From: Sycon ciliatum
Taxonomy: Eukaryota > Porifera > Calcarea > Leucosolenida > Sycettidae
NCBI RefSeq assembly: GCF_964019385.1
Contig: NC_088649.1
Coordinates: 18,692,026-18,756,025 of the forward strand
Direction of reading: 5' to 3'
DNA: 64,000 nucleotides
In this document: positions 20,439-30,430 of the stretch, in pieces
How the letters are laid out: the number at the start of each line of letters is the position of its first letter
Position numbering within the stretch: the stretch's first letter is position 1
Notes under the pieces: generated by a model
The model's database searches: none
What the model was told of the DNA's origin: nothing
What the model saw: the letters and a program-made list of their open reading frames with translations, nothing else
Position numbers and translations under genes: made by a program

Positions 20439-20499
20439 TTCTTTTGTTTTTTTGGATGATTATTATAATAGTTGTGTCACCAATGGAATGCCCTAAATG

Positions 20500-20960
20500 T
20501 TGGCCTACATGTAGCGCCTTTACATGTGCATCATATCAAATTCAATACCGTATTATACGCATTGATGTGCAAGCCTTTTCTTGCAGAAAATGGCACTACA
20601 TGTAGTCTTGAATATTCATGTTCTTCTGCAGGGGAATCATATGGGTAGTGGCGGTGATACTTTTTTTTATACGAAGGTCAAATGGTGCTGTTGCAGAATT
20701 TCATGTCATAAAGTCATAAAATTGTCTTGTCTTTCAGAAAATTCAGATGTCCACACCCTAAATCACATTTACTTGAGAATCGTAACCAGGTGCGTGCCGC
20801 AGATGTTTTTGTTGATTCTATGTTTATAATTGTAGTCATGGGTTGTCGTGATATGGACATCCGGCATCATATTGCACTGAAATCGTAATCCTGTTGATGT
20901 CGATAAAACTTTTGGAAGTAGTCCACGATTGTCTAAAACAACACAGCAAAGTAGGAACAA
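20500..20960 (+). repeat. Dispersed repeat family Y, copy 1
   Basis: Words such as GGTTACGATTCTCAAGTAAA (as its inverse), GCGTGCCGCAGATGTTTTTG and AGAAAATTCAGATGTCCACAC recur inverted at 25210-25640 and in 36480-37510. No coding function is evident. Confidence 0.75.
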
Positions 20961-20964
20961 TAAA

Positions 20965-22205
20965 CATGTATTAAAATGTAAACAAATCCATTGTTGAGTC
21001 CGAAACCTCGTTCCAACAACTACACTGATCGTGAGGATTTAAGGGGCAAGGATATATGGTTGGAGGTACTGAGAGATAAACAAGGCACTCCATAATAATA
21101 AAATGTTACACGACTTTGGGGGAGTATGAATGATATCCAGTCAAACCTCTTTAGGACGAACATCAAGGGACCGATGGTATTTGTTCTGTGAGTTTGTCTT
21201 AACCCTACTTTATAACATGTAAATACAATTATTTCTCCAATAGAGACACGAATAGATTTCTTCTACAGCGAAAGATTCTAAGCCAGACCAAACCATTGAT
21301 TCGTCTTGTATGAAACAAATGAGTCACTGAACCTTTCTTTAGCAACATGACGGCAACTGAAACAACAACAGAGAAAATACGATACATGTACACCCTAGTA
21401 AAATAAAGTATTAACGAATAATAATAATACAGCATTCTCGCAGGTACATGTACAGTATACTACTAGTACTACAAACAGATTGCAGATCGTAATTCTCGAT
21501 TTGCCGGCACGCAACTTTATTTGGGGCAGTGCAATCTCGGCGCTACTCACAAATCAAACAGCCCAGACTCGAGTAAACAAATCCAATCGTACGAGATTTT
21601 CACGAGACGAGACTGTACCCATTGGCTTGTTTCGTATGAAGCAAACAAGTCACTGAATGCATGAACCTCTCCAGAATGGAGATTTTCCCTGATATGTGAA
21701 TTTATTTTGCATACTCGGCCAATGCGTACTTGAACCTTTCCCTCCAGATTGGGAACTGCCAACGATGTTGTGCCACTGCAAAATTCAGATTCTACCCTAT
21801 GATCGGAGCACGGAATGCCGGAAGCAATCATGACCAGTGCCTTACTTGTAACGTACCAATGTACATGTACAATGAACATTAGTATTTCGACAACACATCT
21901 AAGCCTCAGCAGCAACATAAGCCTTACCGTCAAGAAGGTGAACTCGCGTTCTTCGCACACTGTTGGCAAGGGCAAAGAGATACGAATGGATCTAAATCCG
22001 AATAAAATCAGCACACGTTTCCGTAAATGAAAGGGTGAGCATAAGCAAATGAATCGAAGGAAACTGGTCAACTCAGAGATCGCCTGTCATTGCGTATTCC
22101 GTAAAAGGAGGCCTCGACAGCAGAAAAGCTAAATTTAGAAAAGAGATCCTGTCAGCTTTTCCATTATTAATTTTATTGTATTCCATAATTCCACCTAAAA
22201 TCAGC
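20965..22205 (-). repeat. 1.1-kb duplicated segment, inverted relative to 33.1-35.1 kb
   Basis: This segment matches 33085-35068 in inverse order over its whole length, apart from an 831-bp insertion in the latter. A minus-strand frame (21547-22071, 174 codons) contains FSDLFASYETSQWVQSRLVK, and a diverged second version of the same phrase follows about 300 bp downstream (SVTHLFHTRR...LVWLRIF). The coding-like repeat may be a decayed gene fragment. I do not recognise the protein. Confidence 0.65.
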
Positions 22206-22257
22206 ACACTTTTCGAAAGAGTCAACACAAGCAAATGAATCAAAGGGAACTGGTCAA

Positions 22258-22729
22258 CTCACCAGTAGGCACCGGGCAAATATGCTCGAAAAATCGCCCA
22301 TCATGCTTTCTCGCAATTCTTACAATACAGCCAATTATGCCTGAAACCATGCCGATAATTCCCGGAAATGCTCATAAATTTAAGCTTGAAATTCGGTTTT
22401 TCTTCGTATCCCAACACATGCCCGTGGGGAATTTGAAAAATAAGTTTACGTCTATAATCTTTAGGAATTTTAGATGTTTGGTGCTCCTAAAACACCATGT
22501 GCTCCACGACATCCATAGCCTTAGTGATGATTATGCGCTAACTACCACAGGATTACCGGTACTTTTCCTCGGTAAGGAATGGTCATAAATAGGCACCGGG
22601 TAAATATGCTCGAAAAATCACCCATCCTGCCAATTATTCCCGCGAAACCACCGATAATGCTGATGTGATTTTTGCACCCTAAAATGCTTGATTTAGTGCC
22701 GGCATATTTGCCGGGTCCCTACTCACCAG
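22258..22729. mobile_element. Second hAT-type MITE family
   Basis: The element 22266-22721 starts TAGGCACCGGGCAAATATGC and ends with the imperfect inverse of TAGGGACCCGGCAAATATGC. It is flanked by CTCACCAG at 22258-22265 and 22722-22729. The 8-bp duplication and TAGG ends indicate hAT. An internal near-duplicate of the left end occurs at 22590-22615. No transposase was found. Confidence 0.78.
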
Positions 22730-23140
22730 TCATTGAGTAATATTCCGTGAAAGGAGGTCTCAGCAGAGCCGAAGTGAAATAAGCCAGGACACGAAATATC
22801 CGAAACAGCTCATGCAAGAAGCAGTTCCAAAGAAGGAAGTTCCTCGCGCATGCACATCCGAAAACGGACTGCACTGCATATGCATGCATGCATGCATGCA
22901 ACACAATGTCTGCCGTGCACGTGCACAGCACGCGGCTACCACGCGTTGGTAGATCTAATACCGAGCACCTCACGTAGAAACTTACGTAGCCTAAGTGAAA
23001 TACCGAGCACCTTACGTAGAAACTTACGTAGCATAGCGATGTCTCTTTTTCTGCCATGTGAACACAATAATAGAAAAGCTGACAGGATCGCTTTTCAAAA
23101 TGTATTAGGCGATCAGCCTTTGGGTCATCCTAATAAAGTT
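22730..23140. other. No supported gene
   Basis: 22730-22790 continues the repeat split by the hAT MITE. 22880-22900 is a (GCAT)n run. The phrase 'ATACCGAGCACCT.ACGTAGA' is tandemly duplicated at 22958-22982 and 23000-23025. Confidence 0.6.
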
Positions 23141-23307
23141 ATTATTATTATTATTATTTGTAAGAAAGGGTTTGCTCCCCACACCGGAGCTCGCGCTATT
23201 CCGCCGACTTTACTTGACACTTGACTGACTCACGACTGCCATCCAGAGCACACGAGAAGTCCATCGAACCTTCGACTCGGCAAACCTGCAAGAAAGCACC
23301 ACTCCCT

Positions 23308-23353
23308 GCTCAATACACAGTGTTTCGGGGAATTCACCCCTCATCAGTTGAGC
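23308..23353 (-). ncRNA. Hammerhead ribozyme (family A)
   Basis: On the minus strand all parts are identical to the 9394 copy: GCTCAA, CTGATGA, GGGG/CCCC, GAA, ACA/TGT, A, TTGAGC. Confidence 0.93.
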
Positions 23354-23649
23354 TTGAGTATGCTGAGGAAGATTGTGCCTGAAGAGCACCACTTATATAG
23401 TGCTCTCCAGGCACAAACATCACCAGGGATACAAACTTACAGAGACGCTCCGCTTCCAGCGCGACAAACACCTCACCGTCCTCACCGTCCAGGAGCGACA
23501 CTGACTCACGCTACTATCTGGTGTTCACGAGGTGTTTGTCGCGCTGGAAGCGGAGCGTCTCTGTAAGTTTGTATCCCTGGTGATGTTTGTGCCTGGAGAG
23601 CACTATATAAGTGGTGCTCTTCAGGCACAATCTTCCTCAGCCTACTCAA

Positions 23650-23695
23650 GCTCAACTGATGAGGGGTGAATTCCCCGAAACACTGTGTATTGAGC
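23650..23695 (+). ncRNA. Hammerhead ribozyme (family A)
   Basis: The plus-strand copy has the same 46-nt fold as at 9579, with TATATAAG ending 38 bp upstream. Confidence 0.93.
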
Positions 23696-23887
23696 AGGGA
23701 GTGGTGCTTTCTTGCAGGTTTGCTGAGTCGAAGGTTCGATGGACTTCTCGTGTGCTCTGGATGGCAGTCGTGAGTCAGTCAAGTGTCAAGTAAAGTCGGC
23801 GGAATAGCGCGAGCTCCGGTGTGGGGAGCAAACCTTTCTTACAAATCATCGCCGAAGTCCTAACCACTACTTCGTATTATTAGCCAT

Positions 23888-24160
23888 GTGAAATCGGATG
23901 TGTCCACCGCACATGCTGATTGTTCTGATGTTAGTTCTGATAAGTATGAGTCGTCCATTGCTAGTCATTTGTTTGAGCATCCTGATTGTCGTGCTGTGTA
24001 TTCGGATGATTGTTTTTCGATTGTGTCACGTGTACGCAGTGCTAGATTGCTGAATGTTTTGGAAGCTGTATACATCCACACAAGGAAACCCAACCTTTGC
24101 AAGCAGAAACAAATCAAATTCACACTTAGGCTGTTAGGTAGGTCGTCAAAACCTCGTTAG
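23888..24160 (+). pseudogene. Penelope-like element ORF, C-terminal module only
   Basis: This 90-codon frame carries the PLE C-terminal module: ASHLFEHPDCRAVYSDDCFS, LLNVLEAVYI, KPNLCKQK and LRLLG. It matches the ends of the ORFs at 6830, 10214 and 24546 in spacing of its cysteines and the LEA motif. RT and nuclease are absent. It sits 40 bp after the palindromic terminal repeats and is followed by a ribozyme candidate at 24369 and (ATT)n. Confidence 0.75.
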
Positions 24161-24368
24161 TTACATGTATGTCCAGTGGTTGTCTCTTGTTGTCGCACTA
24201 CATGTCGCGCTTATTGAGTTTTCTCGCATTTGCACCTTTGTGTCATTATTGCAATTTTCGCTGTTTACTTTAGCTATCTTCTTTCTTTCTTTCTTTCTTT
24301 TTGCGCTGTTTTACCACCTTCTTACTGTATTTAATCCACTGTTCCTGTTCCTTTTCCCTTGCCTGTAT

Positions 24369-24405
24369 TTCACCTGATGAGAAGGCTTGAAAGTATACTT
24401 GTGAA
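24369..24405 (+). ncRNA. Hammerhead ribozyme candidate (family C), weak stem II
   Basis: The fold is: stem I TTCAC (24369-24373), core CTGATGA (24374-24380), GAAGGCTT with at most two stem II pairs, GAA, stem III AGT-AT-ACT (24392-24399), cleavage-site T24400, stem I GTGAA (24401-24405). The core, stem I (five pairs) and stem III (three pairs) are good; stem II is marginal. It lies 209 bp past the PLE stop codon, almost the same distance as in the 7.7 kb copy. Confidence 0.6.
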
Positions 24406-24457
24406 GACAAAAACTTTCAAGATGTTTGTAATGAGCCTGAAGTGTGTCCTTTTTATG

Positions 24458-24499
<42 letters not shown>

Positions 24500-24500
24500 T
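24458..24500. repeat. (ATT)n microsatellite between two converging PLE fragments
   Basis: About 14 ATT units lie between the plus-strand PLE fragment (to ~24450) and the minus-strand one (from 24546). Confidence 0.95.
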
Positions 24501-24545
24501 ATAACGCTAAAACTGTGTAGTGAGACAAACAATCATGCTGTGCAC

Positions 24546-25200
24546 CTACGAAAACAATTTTAACGCAACTACATGTTTCTTCTGCTTACAAAGATCAGGC
24601 TTATGCAAACGAATACAAACAGCCTCAAGTACTTTCAACTGACTAGCATACCGTGCACGACAAAGAACAGAAAAACTAAAATCATCATACACCTGCAGAC
24701 ACTTAGGGTGAGACAACAAGTGAAGAAAAACGGCAGACTTCTTACGATCACAATCACCATCTGATTCCTCGTCTCCAACAACCGCAACCTCGTCCTCCGT
24801 CTCATCTCCCAACTCGTCCTCAGTGTCGTCCTCCGTGTCATTCTCCTCATCAACACCGATCGGTCCCATGCTCGCTTCATGTTGTTTAACCTCTGTTCGT
24901 TGACTCCTCCTTTGATCTTGATGGTAAATTGTTACCATTGTTGTTGTTGTTGTTGTTGTTAAATCTTGTGTTCCCAGTGTCCTCGCCGGTGCTTGATCTC
25001 CAGTACTGTAATAATTCATTGAATAATTAGCCGTTGATCGTCTAGGTCTTTGAATGTTGATTGTGTTACTTTCTTTGTTGAATTCCGTTCTCTTCAGCCT
25101 TCTTTCTCGTTGTTTACGTTCAGTGCTTGCCTCATCCATATACATATGCACGTGCCACCGACACCACAGACTCAGCCCCAGCACCGCCGATGATAGATGT
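24546..25200 (-). pseudogene. Penelope-like element ORF, C-terminal fragment
   Basis: On the minus strand the frame carries RPRRSTANYSMNYYSTG, a long acidic stretch (EENDTEDDTEDELGDETEDE) and the C-terminal module (LHLLSHPKCLQVYDDFSFSV, KVLEAVCIRLHKPDLCKQK, ALKLFS). The frame runs on to 25334, but codons upstream of about 25210 belong to repeat family Y and a (CAA)n tract, so that start is artificial. It is closest to the 6.8-7.5 kb copy, as judged from the shared RPRR(T/S)TANY motif. Confidence 0.78.
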
Positions 25201-25209
25201 AGGTGGCGG

Positions 25210-25640
25210 TTCAACAACAACAACAACAACAACAACAATGCAGAATCAACAAAAACATCTGCGGCACGCACCTTGTTACAATTCTCAAGTAAATGTGATT
25301 TAGGGTGTGGACGAACGAATTTTCTGAAAGACAAGACAATTTTCTGACAGAGTCATGAAATTCTGCAACATCCACAGAATGACCTGCGTATAAAAAAAGT
25401 ATCACCGCCACTACCCAAAATTATGATTCCCCTGCAGAAGAACATGAATACATGTATGCAAGACTAGTTCCATTTTCTGCAAGAAAAGGCTTGCACATCA
25501 ATGCGTATACTATATTACGGTCTTGAATTTGATATGATACACGTACATAGGGGCTCCCGTAAGAAGACCATAGGTCTGTGGGAAACACCCTAGTAAAATA
25601 AAATAATAATAATAATAACATGTAGAGGCGCTACATGTAG
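25210..25640 (-). repeat. Dispersed repeat family Y, copy 2
   Basis: This is an inverted match to 20500-20835, with GCGGCACGCACC then TTCTCAAGTAAATGTGATTT and GACCTGCGTATAAAAAAAG-like words. Confidence 0.75.
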
Positions 25641-25702
25641 GCCATCATTTATTTGGGCATTCCATTGGTGACACAATTATATCCTTTAGCCAAAAAAAAG
25701 AA

Positions 25703-26119
25703 ATTATAGCAATAAAAACTGCTTTATGGCAGTTTTCTAAAAAAGTTATTGTGTTCTAGTCCATGGACCCCGTCTAAAAAGTAAGAAATTAACGAAATGT
25801 GATAGCCGAAAATTAAAATTTCACACAAAACCTCACAATAATCACATACAGAATGAAAAGCTACATGTAGAAGACCTTTTCCCCTCGTGATCCTCTTTCC
25901 TATGCATGCATGACATGCATGTTGCCAATTGTTGGTGCAGTACAAGTTTAGTGTTTAAAGCAGCATTTCAAGTGTTGTGATTATTGTGAGGTTTTGTGTG
26001 AAATTTTAATTTTCGGCTATCACATTTCGTTAATTTCTTACTTTTTAGACGGGGTCCATGGACTAGAACACAATACATTTTTTAGAAAACTGCCATAAAG
26101 CAGTTTTTATTGCTATAAT
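25703..26119. mobile_element. Palindromic MITE, copy 2
   Basis: The arms are the same as in 19978-20438 (ATTATAGCAATAAAAACTGC and inverse), with a shorter core. A left-end fragment of a third copy follows at 26178-26238 and runs into PLE terminal-repeat sequence. Confidence 0.82.
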
Positions 26120-26236
26120 GTATAATGTGGGCTATACAATTGTGTACAATGCACCTGATCAGTGCTGGCAAGAGTACATTATAGCAATAAAAACTGCTTT
26201 ATGGCAGTTTTCTAAAAAAGGTTATTGTGTTCTAGT

Positions 26237-26738
26237 CCGACTTTACTTGACACTTGACTGGGGAGCAAACCCTTTCTTACAAATCATCGCCGAAGTCGCA
26301 ACCACTACTTCGTACTGTTGTGCCCAGCGCGGGCTTGCGACTAGTTGGTTTGGAGGTGACAGCGTTGCGAATGACCGAGGGTCCTCAACGTCTGTCTCAC
26401 CGTCCAGGAGCGACACTGACTCACGCTGCTATCTCGTGTTCACGAGGTGTTTGTCGCGCTGGAAACGGAGCGTCTCTGTAAGTTTGTATCCTGATGATGT
26501 TTGTGCCTGGAGAGCACTATATAAGTGGTGGTCTTCAGGCACAATCTTCCTCAGGGGGGGGGGGGGGAATTCCCCGAAACACTGTGTATTGAGCAGGGAG
26601 TGGTGCTTTCTTGCAGGTTTGCCGAGTCGAAGGTTCGATGGACTTCTCGTGTGCTCTGGATGGCAGTCGTGAGTCAGTCAAGTGTCAAGTAAAGTCGGCG
26701 GAATAGCGCGAGCTCCGGTGTGGGGAGCAAACCCTTTC
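26237..26738 (+). mobile_element. Broken PLE terminal-repeat pair
   Basis: The left piece (26237-26330) has the outer terminal-repeat sequence followed by ACAAATCATCGCCGAAGTC, exactly as after the 23.8 kb palindrome. The right piece (26385-26738) is a plus-strand terminal repeat. Its ribozyme is damaged: the upstream stem I strand and CTGATGA are replaced by a run of G (26554-26567), while GAATTCCCC, GAAA, stem III and TTGAGC (to 26604) remain. Confidence 0.7.
26551..26604 (+). ncRNA. Destroyed hammerhead ribozyme (family A)
   Basis: CCCCGAAACACTGTGTATTG is conserved, but the catalytic CTGATGA and the GCTCAA strand are lost to a G homopolymer. Cleavage is not possible. Confidence 0.8.
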
Positions 26739-27781
26739 TTAAGGGGGCAGCCTACCCATAAATTTCATATGGCATTCAATTGACCGTAACTTTGGTGTTT
26801 CTCAATGGATTTGACTGAAATTTTGACCACACAGTCCTGCCACTATGCTGGCCCTCAGGACATGATTTACAAGTTCTTGCGCCTCACTGACAGGCTTTCC
26901 AGGCCGGAAAAACTCAAATTTCCGGCATAGTGCCACGGTGTGCGAGCCACCCAGGAGCCAAACAAATGCATTTACAATTTTTTCACATTTTCGTGCTCAT
27001 TCTGTTCGTGCGCGGGACTCAAACCTAGAACAAGTCCAGAAGCAGCCATGGGTGATGGGGTACGGCCCCTCAACGAGGCCCTGGAATCTGTCACAACGGA
27101 ACGAGTGGGCGTTCTCTCACACACTCCCACAGACCCAAGTCAATTTTTGAATTTGTTTAGATTTAGCACGTGCTACGAGGTCGTACCTTTGATACAACAT
27201 CCAGTGCTGGGACCTCCACAGCAAGCCATTTCCACAGCGCTGCACACCAAATCCAGGATACCCTCAGAAACCGGCAAAGACTACCACTCACGTTTCACTA
27301 CTGCCTAGTACTGAATCCTACCTGACTTCTTGACACGACTCAAACTTGCCAAAGTCACTAAATCAACGTCAACTACAATAATCAAGCCACATATCTGCAA
27401 CGTCACGAGGGTGCTGGCGAAAGTCCTGCTGCACGGCGGCGGGCTTTGCCCGCCGCTGTGCAGCCCAATACGTGGCTCAAAAACCTGATTTTTTGGACTT
27501 GGAGCAAAATTCTGCACACTTTCACGTGTTTCCATGATACGACAAGTTGCGCACGGTCTGCTCACATTCAAATACAGTGCTGCCAACAAATGACAGCGTG
27601 CAACAAAAAAATCTTTCCTTGCAAGGGCACATTTTCGGCCATAACTCTTGAACGGCCGGTCAGATCGGGACACAATTTTCAGAGAATTTGCAGCTATTCA
27701 TGCTCTTTCAACTGACGTAGCACTCAATAGGAATTTACAAATTCGATTTTCAGCGAATTTTTGGGTAGTCTGCCCCCTTAA
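26739..27781. mobile_element. TTAA-flanked non-autonomous DNA transposon
   Basis: Terminal inverted repeats GGGGGCAG.CTACCCA lie between TTAA at 26739-26742 and TTAA at 27778-27781, consistent with a piggyBac-type TTAA target. That family call is inference. The 1-kb interior has no transposase. It contains a 17-bp GC-rich hairpin, GCTGCACGGCGGCGGGC with its inverse, at 27428-27464. Confidence 0.7.
27428..27464. repeat. GC-rich perfect hairpin
   Basis: Arms of 17 bp with one G-T pair and a TTT loop, inside the TTAA element. Possibly a terminator-like or cruciform structure; function unknown. Confidence 0.85.
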
Positions 27782-27892
27782 GTTGAGGGTTGACAGAACA
27801 AACAACTATTGAGTCGGGGCTGACTACTAGTATCCACTAGCGCAGCTGTGTAGGTGGGGCGTTGTGGACTCCTCCGAGCAGAGGTCTGTTTG

Positions 27893-28556
27893 TTTGTTTG
27901 TTTGTATTTATTTTGATTCGCCAATTCAAACGGGCATAGAACCCAATAACATGAAAGCGAATATGAAAATTAGAATGAAAATGAGAATTAAAATACTTAC
28001 TAGTAGATCGTCAGCGTAGAGTCAGCGGTACATCGTGTCGGTATCCTTGCACACAACGGGCACCATGGGGCGGGGGGTAAAAAAGAAAGAAAGAAGAAAG
28101 AGTTAGGCCATCAGTTAGTATCAAGAGTGCATAAACTGTTTATGGACTCTTGTTAGTATCAAGTGCACTCTTGATAGTCATGATGCTAGTCGGTGGTGTA
28201 CACGTCGACAGCAGTCCCACAAGTTTGCTCCAGGAGGTGCTTGTACACTGCTACTGTGAAGCGATGCAGCGCTGCCTTGGATGGGGGAGCGTTTAGGATG
28301 GCAGAGGGTAGAGCATTCCATGTTGTTAGTAGGCCGAACGGGAAGGATTGGTGTAGGATGTCAGGACTTGTTGCGGTTGGTTGCTCTTCAGTGGTACAAG
28401 CTTCTGCGATGGCCCAGTTGCGGCAGTTGGGTGGGGTGCGAGATGGCTGCGATTTGGGGATATCCCGGTTTCGCGGCTGTCGCATCGCAAAAAAAAGCTT
28501 TTATGTATCCCGGGCGATGTATAAGCTCTGGGAGCTGGATAAGCTCGGGGGTCAAG
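27893..28556 (-). pseudogene. LINE 3' end A, 5'-truncated
   Basis: The minus-strand frame 28186-28485 ends with QSFPFGLLTTWNALPSAIL and LHRFTVAVYKHL, the C-terminal signature of CR1/Jockey-type LINEs (WN.LPS followed by F..A). The 3' UTR tail at 27900-27957 contains ATTCGC..ATTCAAACGGGC (plus-strand view) and ends in (GTTT)n, the complement of an (AAAC)n tail. Shared tail words occur at 28570-28634 and 56483-56540. Confidence 0.72.
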
Positions 28557-29082
28557 GGTAGGTAGGTAGGTACATTTTTATTTGAATTCGCAGAACCAAA
28601 CGGGCGGTGTCGCCCAATTACATGGAAGCGAATGGAAACAGTAAAATATTGTAGGAAATAGCCTAACATGATAGCAGGGTGTAGTACAAAGCAAAGAACG
28701 CTCAGTCAATGAATAACGCTAACGTTAGAATACAACAACGGGGAGGCGGTAAACAGCACATGACTGGTACTGTGGAGTACCGCAAACGTTCAAAGATTCC
28801 TGTAGTGTTCAGTAGTGGGTGCTACTGCTAGCAAGACAGAACGGGAGGCAGGCTTGTTTGAACTGGTGGTACTGGGTAATACCACGCACGTCGGATGGCA
28901 GGGTGTTCCATAAAATGGACCCCCGAGCGGTTGGACGGTCGTGGCCGGCTTTGGAGGCAGATTTGGGCACTCGAAGGCCCAAGCTGCGTTGCGCGCGCGT
29001 TGTTCGAGTACTGGGATGCTCCAGAAGGGCTTGCAGTGCATTGCTTGCCCGACCATTCGAGCAACGCCAGATCATAATAAGG

Positions 29083-30430
29083 GTTCTCTGTCCACCCTGC
29101 ACTCACTCGTTGCGCACACATCCGCACACTCACTCATACGTGTACACCACTATTGAACACGTGAACACTGCCAGTGGGGGCCACCACAGCACAAAGACAA
29201 AACGCATAACCGACCTCCAAAATACTAATAATCCAAGATGTAGCCCCCATCTCCCTCCAAAACGGTATGCACCGCTTCAATCTCCCATGCATCACAGTTT
29301 CACCCTCTGCCCAGATTTCCCCTTCCCCTTCCGCACCATATCCGCTTTCAACCAAAACATCTGAATAAGTTTGAACACTCTTTTCATCATCCTCATCATC
29401 ATCATCATCAACATGCACATCAAACTTATCTTGTTCATCGTGGCTGCTGTTGCTGCTGCATCGGGAATGACCTGGCAGGTGCTGGGCCTGGGCAGGCTGC
29501 GTGCAGTCCCTCTGCACGTGCCCCTTCCCTCCGCACCGCCAACAGGCCAGCTCCTTGAACGGGGCGCCGAATCCGGGTGGCTTCGGTGCCGCCGGCATGG
29601 TCTGAGCTCGAGCAGCCGCTCCGAGCCCGACCCCGGCTGGGCGGCCTCCTGGAAAGGGCTTGCCACTGCTCCTCTTCCCCTCCTTGGCCTCCGCCCTGGC
29701 CCTCCTCATCCTCCGCTCATCGTCGGTATCGGACCCGCACTCCATTTTACCATCATAAATGTTTGCGGCCGACCACCCTTCGGCGTCCGCAAACAGCAAT
29801 AACTTGACGCGCCGCTGGAGGACGCTCTCACCTTCCTCTATGTTTCTGGCGATGTCCTTCTCGCCTCGACGCTCCGCCTTCTGCCTTGCCTTGGCTAGAG
29901 GCTCCAACGCCTTACTTATCACGCAGAACTGCTCCTCGTGAGCCTTGGCCTTCCAACTTCTCTTTCTTGCCGCCGCCATCCTCTCGTCCTGTCTCTCCCT
30001 CTTCACCTGCTTACTTTCCTTGCTCCTCTTGCTCTTCTTGCTGTTTCTCTTCTTGCTACTTCTACTCCTGCCACTTCTCCTGCTCCTGCTCCTCTCTGAC
30101 TCACTCTCACTCTCACTGTCACTCCTATCCTCTCTTTTCCTCTTACGACTAGACTTCTCCAACTTCCTCTCCAACGTCTCCAATCTCGCAGCCATCTCTC
30201 TCATCCTCCTACTCTCCTCAACATACCCTTCACTCTCACTACCACTACCACTCGGCGACACACTTCTTGACCGCGACATTCTTTTCACAAACCAAAACTT
30301 TCAAATTAAATAATTCACAAACTCTCACTCAACTCTCCGCACAAAGACAAAAGAGGCCGACCCTGCACTCGTCACCTCCTTTTATCCCACACCGTGCTCC
30401 CTCGTACCCGTTCCCGGGTGGACAGAGAAC
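29083..30430 (-). mobile_element. DIRS-like non-autonomous element with 15-bp inverted ends
   Basis: The element begins GTTCTCTGTCCACCC at 29083 and ends with the exact inverse GGGTGGACAGAGAAC at 30416-30430. An inner copy of the adjoining 'ACCCTGCACTC' lies at 29095 and 30359. No target duplication is visible, which suits tyrosine-recombinase elements. It interrupts LINE B. Only a gag-like ORF with the first part of a reverse transcriptase is left, so RT, RNase H and recombinase have been deleted. Confidence 0.65.
29134..30288 (-). CDS. Gag-like protein of a DIRS-type element, C-terminally truncated
   Basis: The predicted protein has 384 residues. The N-terminus is serine/arginine-rich, followed by a charged coiled-coil-like segment (MREMAARLETLERKLEKSSR) and RS/SK repeats. 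A CCHC zinc knuckle (CWRCGGKGHVQRDC) lies near residues 250-263. An acidic DDDDDEDDE patch follows. Near the end, RLKRCIPFWREMGATSWIIS then ILEVGYAF resembles the region just upstream of DIRS reverse transcriptases. After that the frame runs into the element end. In such elements this protein binds and packages RNA. The zinc knuckle is intact. The DIRS assignment relies on the FW..MGA..WII..LE.GY motif and the inverted ends. Confidence 0.65.
   Translation of the reverse strand: MKRMSRSRSVSPSGSGSESEGYVEESRRMREMAARLETLERKLEKSSRKRKREDRSDSESESESERSRSRRSGRSRSSKKRNSKKSKRSKESKQVKRERQDERMAAARKRSWKAKAHEEQFCVISKALEPLAKARQKAERRGEKDIARNIEEGESVLQRRVKLLLFADAEGWSAANIYDGKMECGSDTDDERRMRRARAEAKEGKRSSGKPFPGGRPAGVGLGAAARAQTMPAAPKPPGFGAPFKELACWRCGGKGHVQRDCTQPAQAQHLPGHSRCSSNSSHDEQDKFDVHVDDDDDEDDEKSVQTYSDVLVESGYGAEGEGEIWAEGETVMHGRLKRCIPFWREMGATSWIISILEVGYAFCLCAVVAPTGSVHVFNSGVHV

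Larger units (their letters stand above)
23157..23848. mobile_element. Long palindrome of PLE terminal repeats
   Basis: Two inverted ~340-bp arms meet near 23500. The outer ends and ribozymes match the 9247-9770 unit. Here the arms extend further inward (GGATACAAACTTACAGAGAC, GCGCGACAAACACCTC and inverses). TATATAAG at 23604-23611 precedes the right ribozyme. PLE-type coding sequence follows directly at 23888. Confidence 0.78.

Noticed and set aside
26474..26492. CTGATGATG as a hammerhead core
   Set aside because: No GAAA or pairing stems follow; it is a point variant of the repeat word CTGGTGATG.
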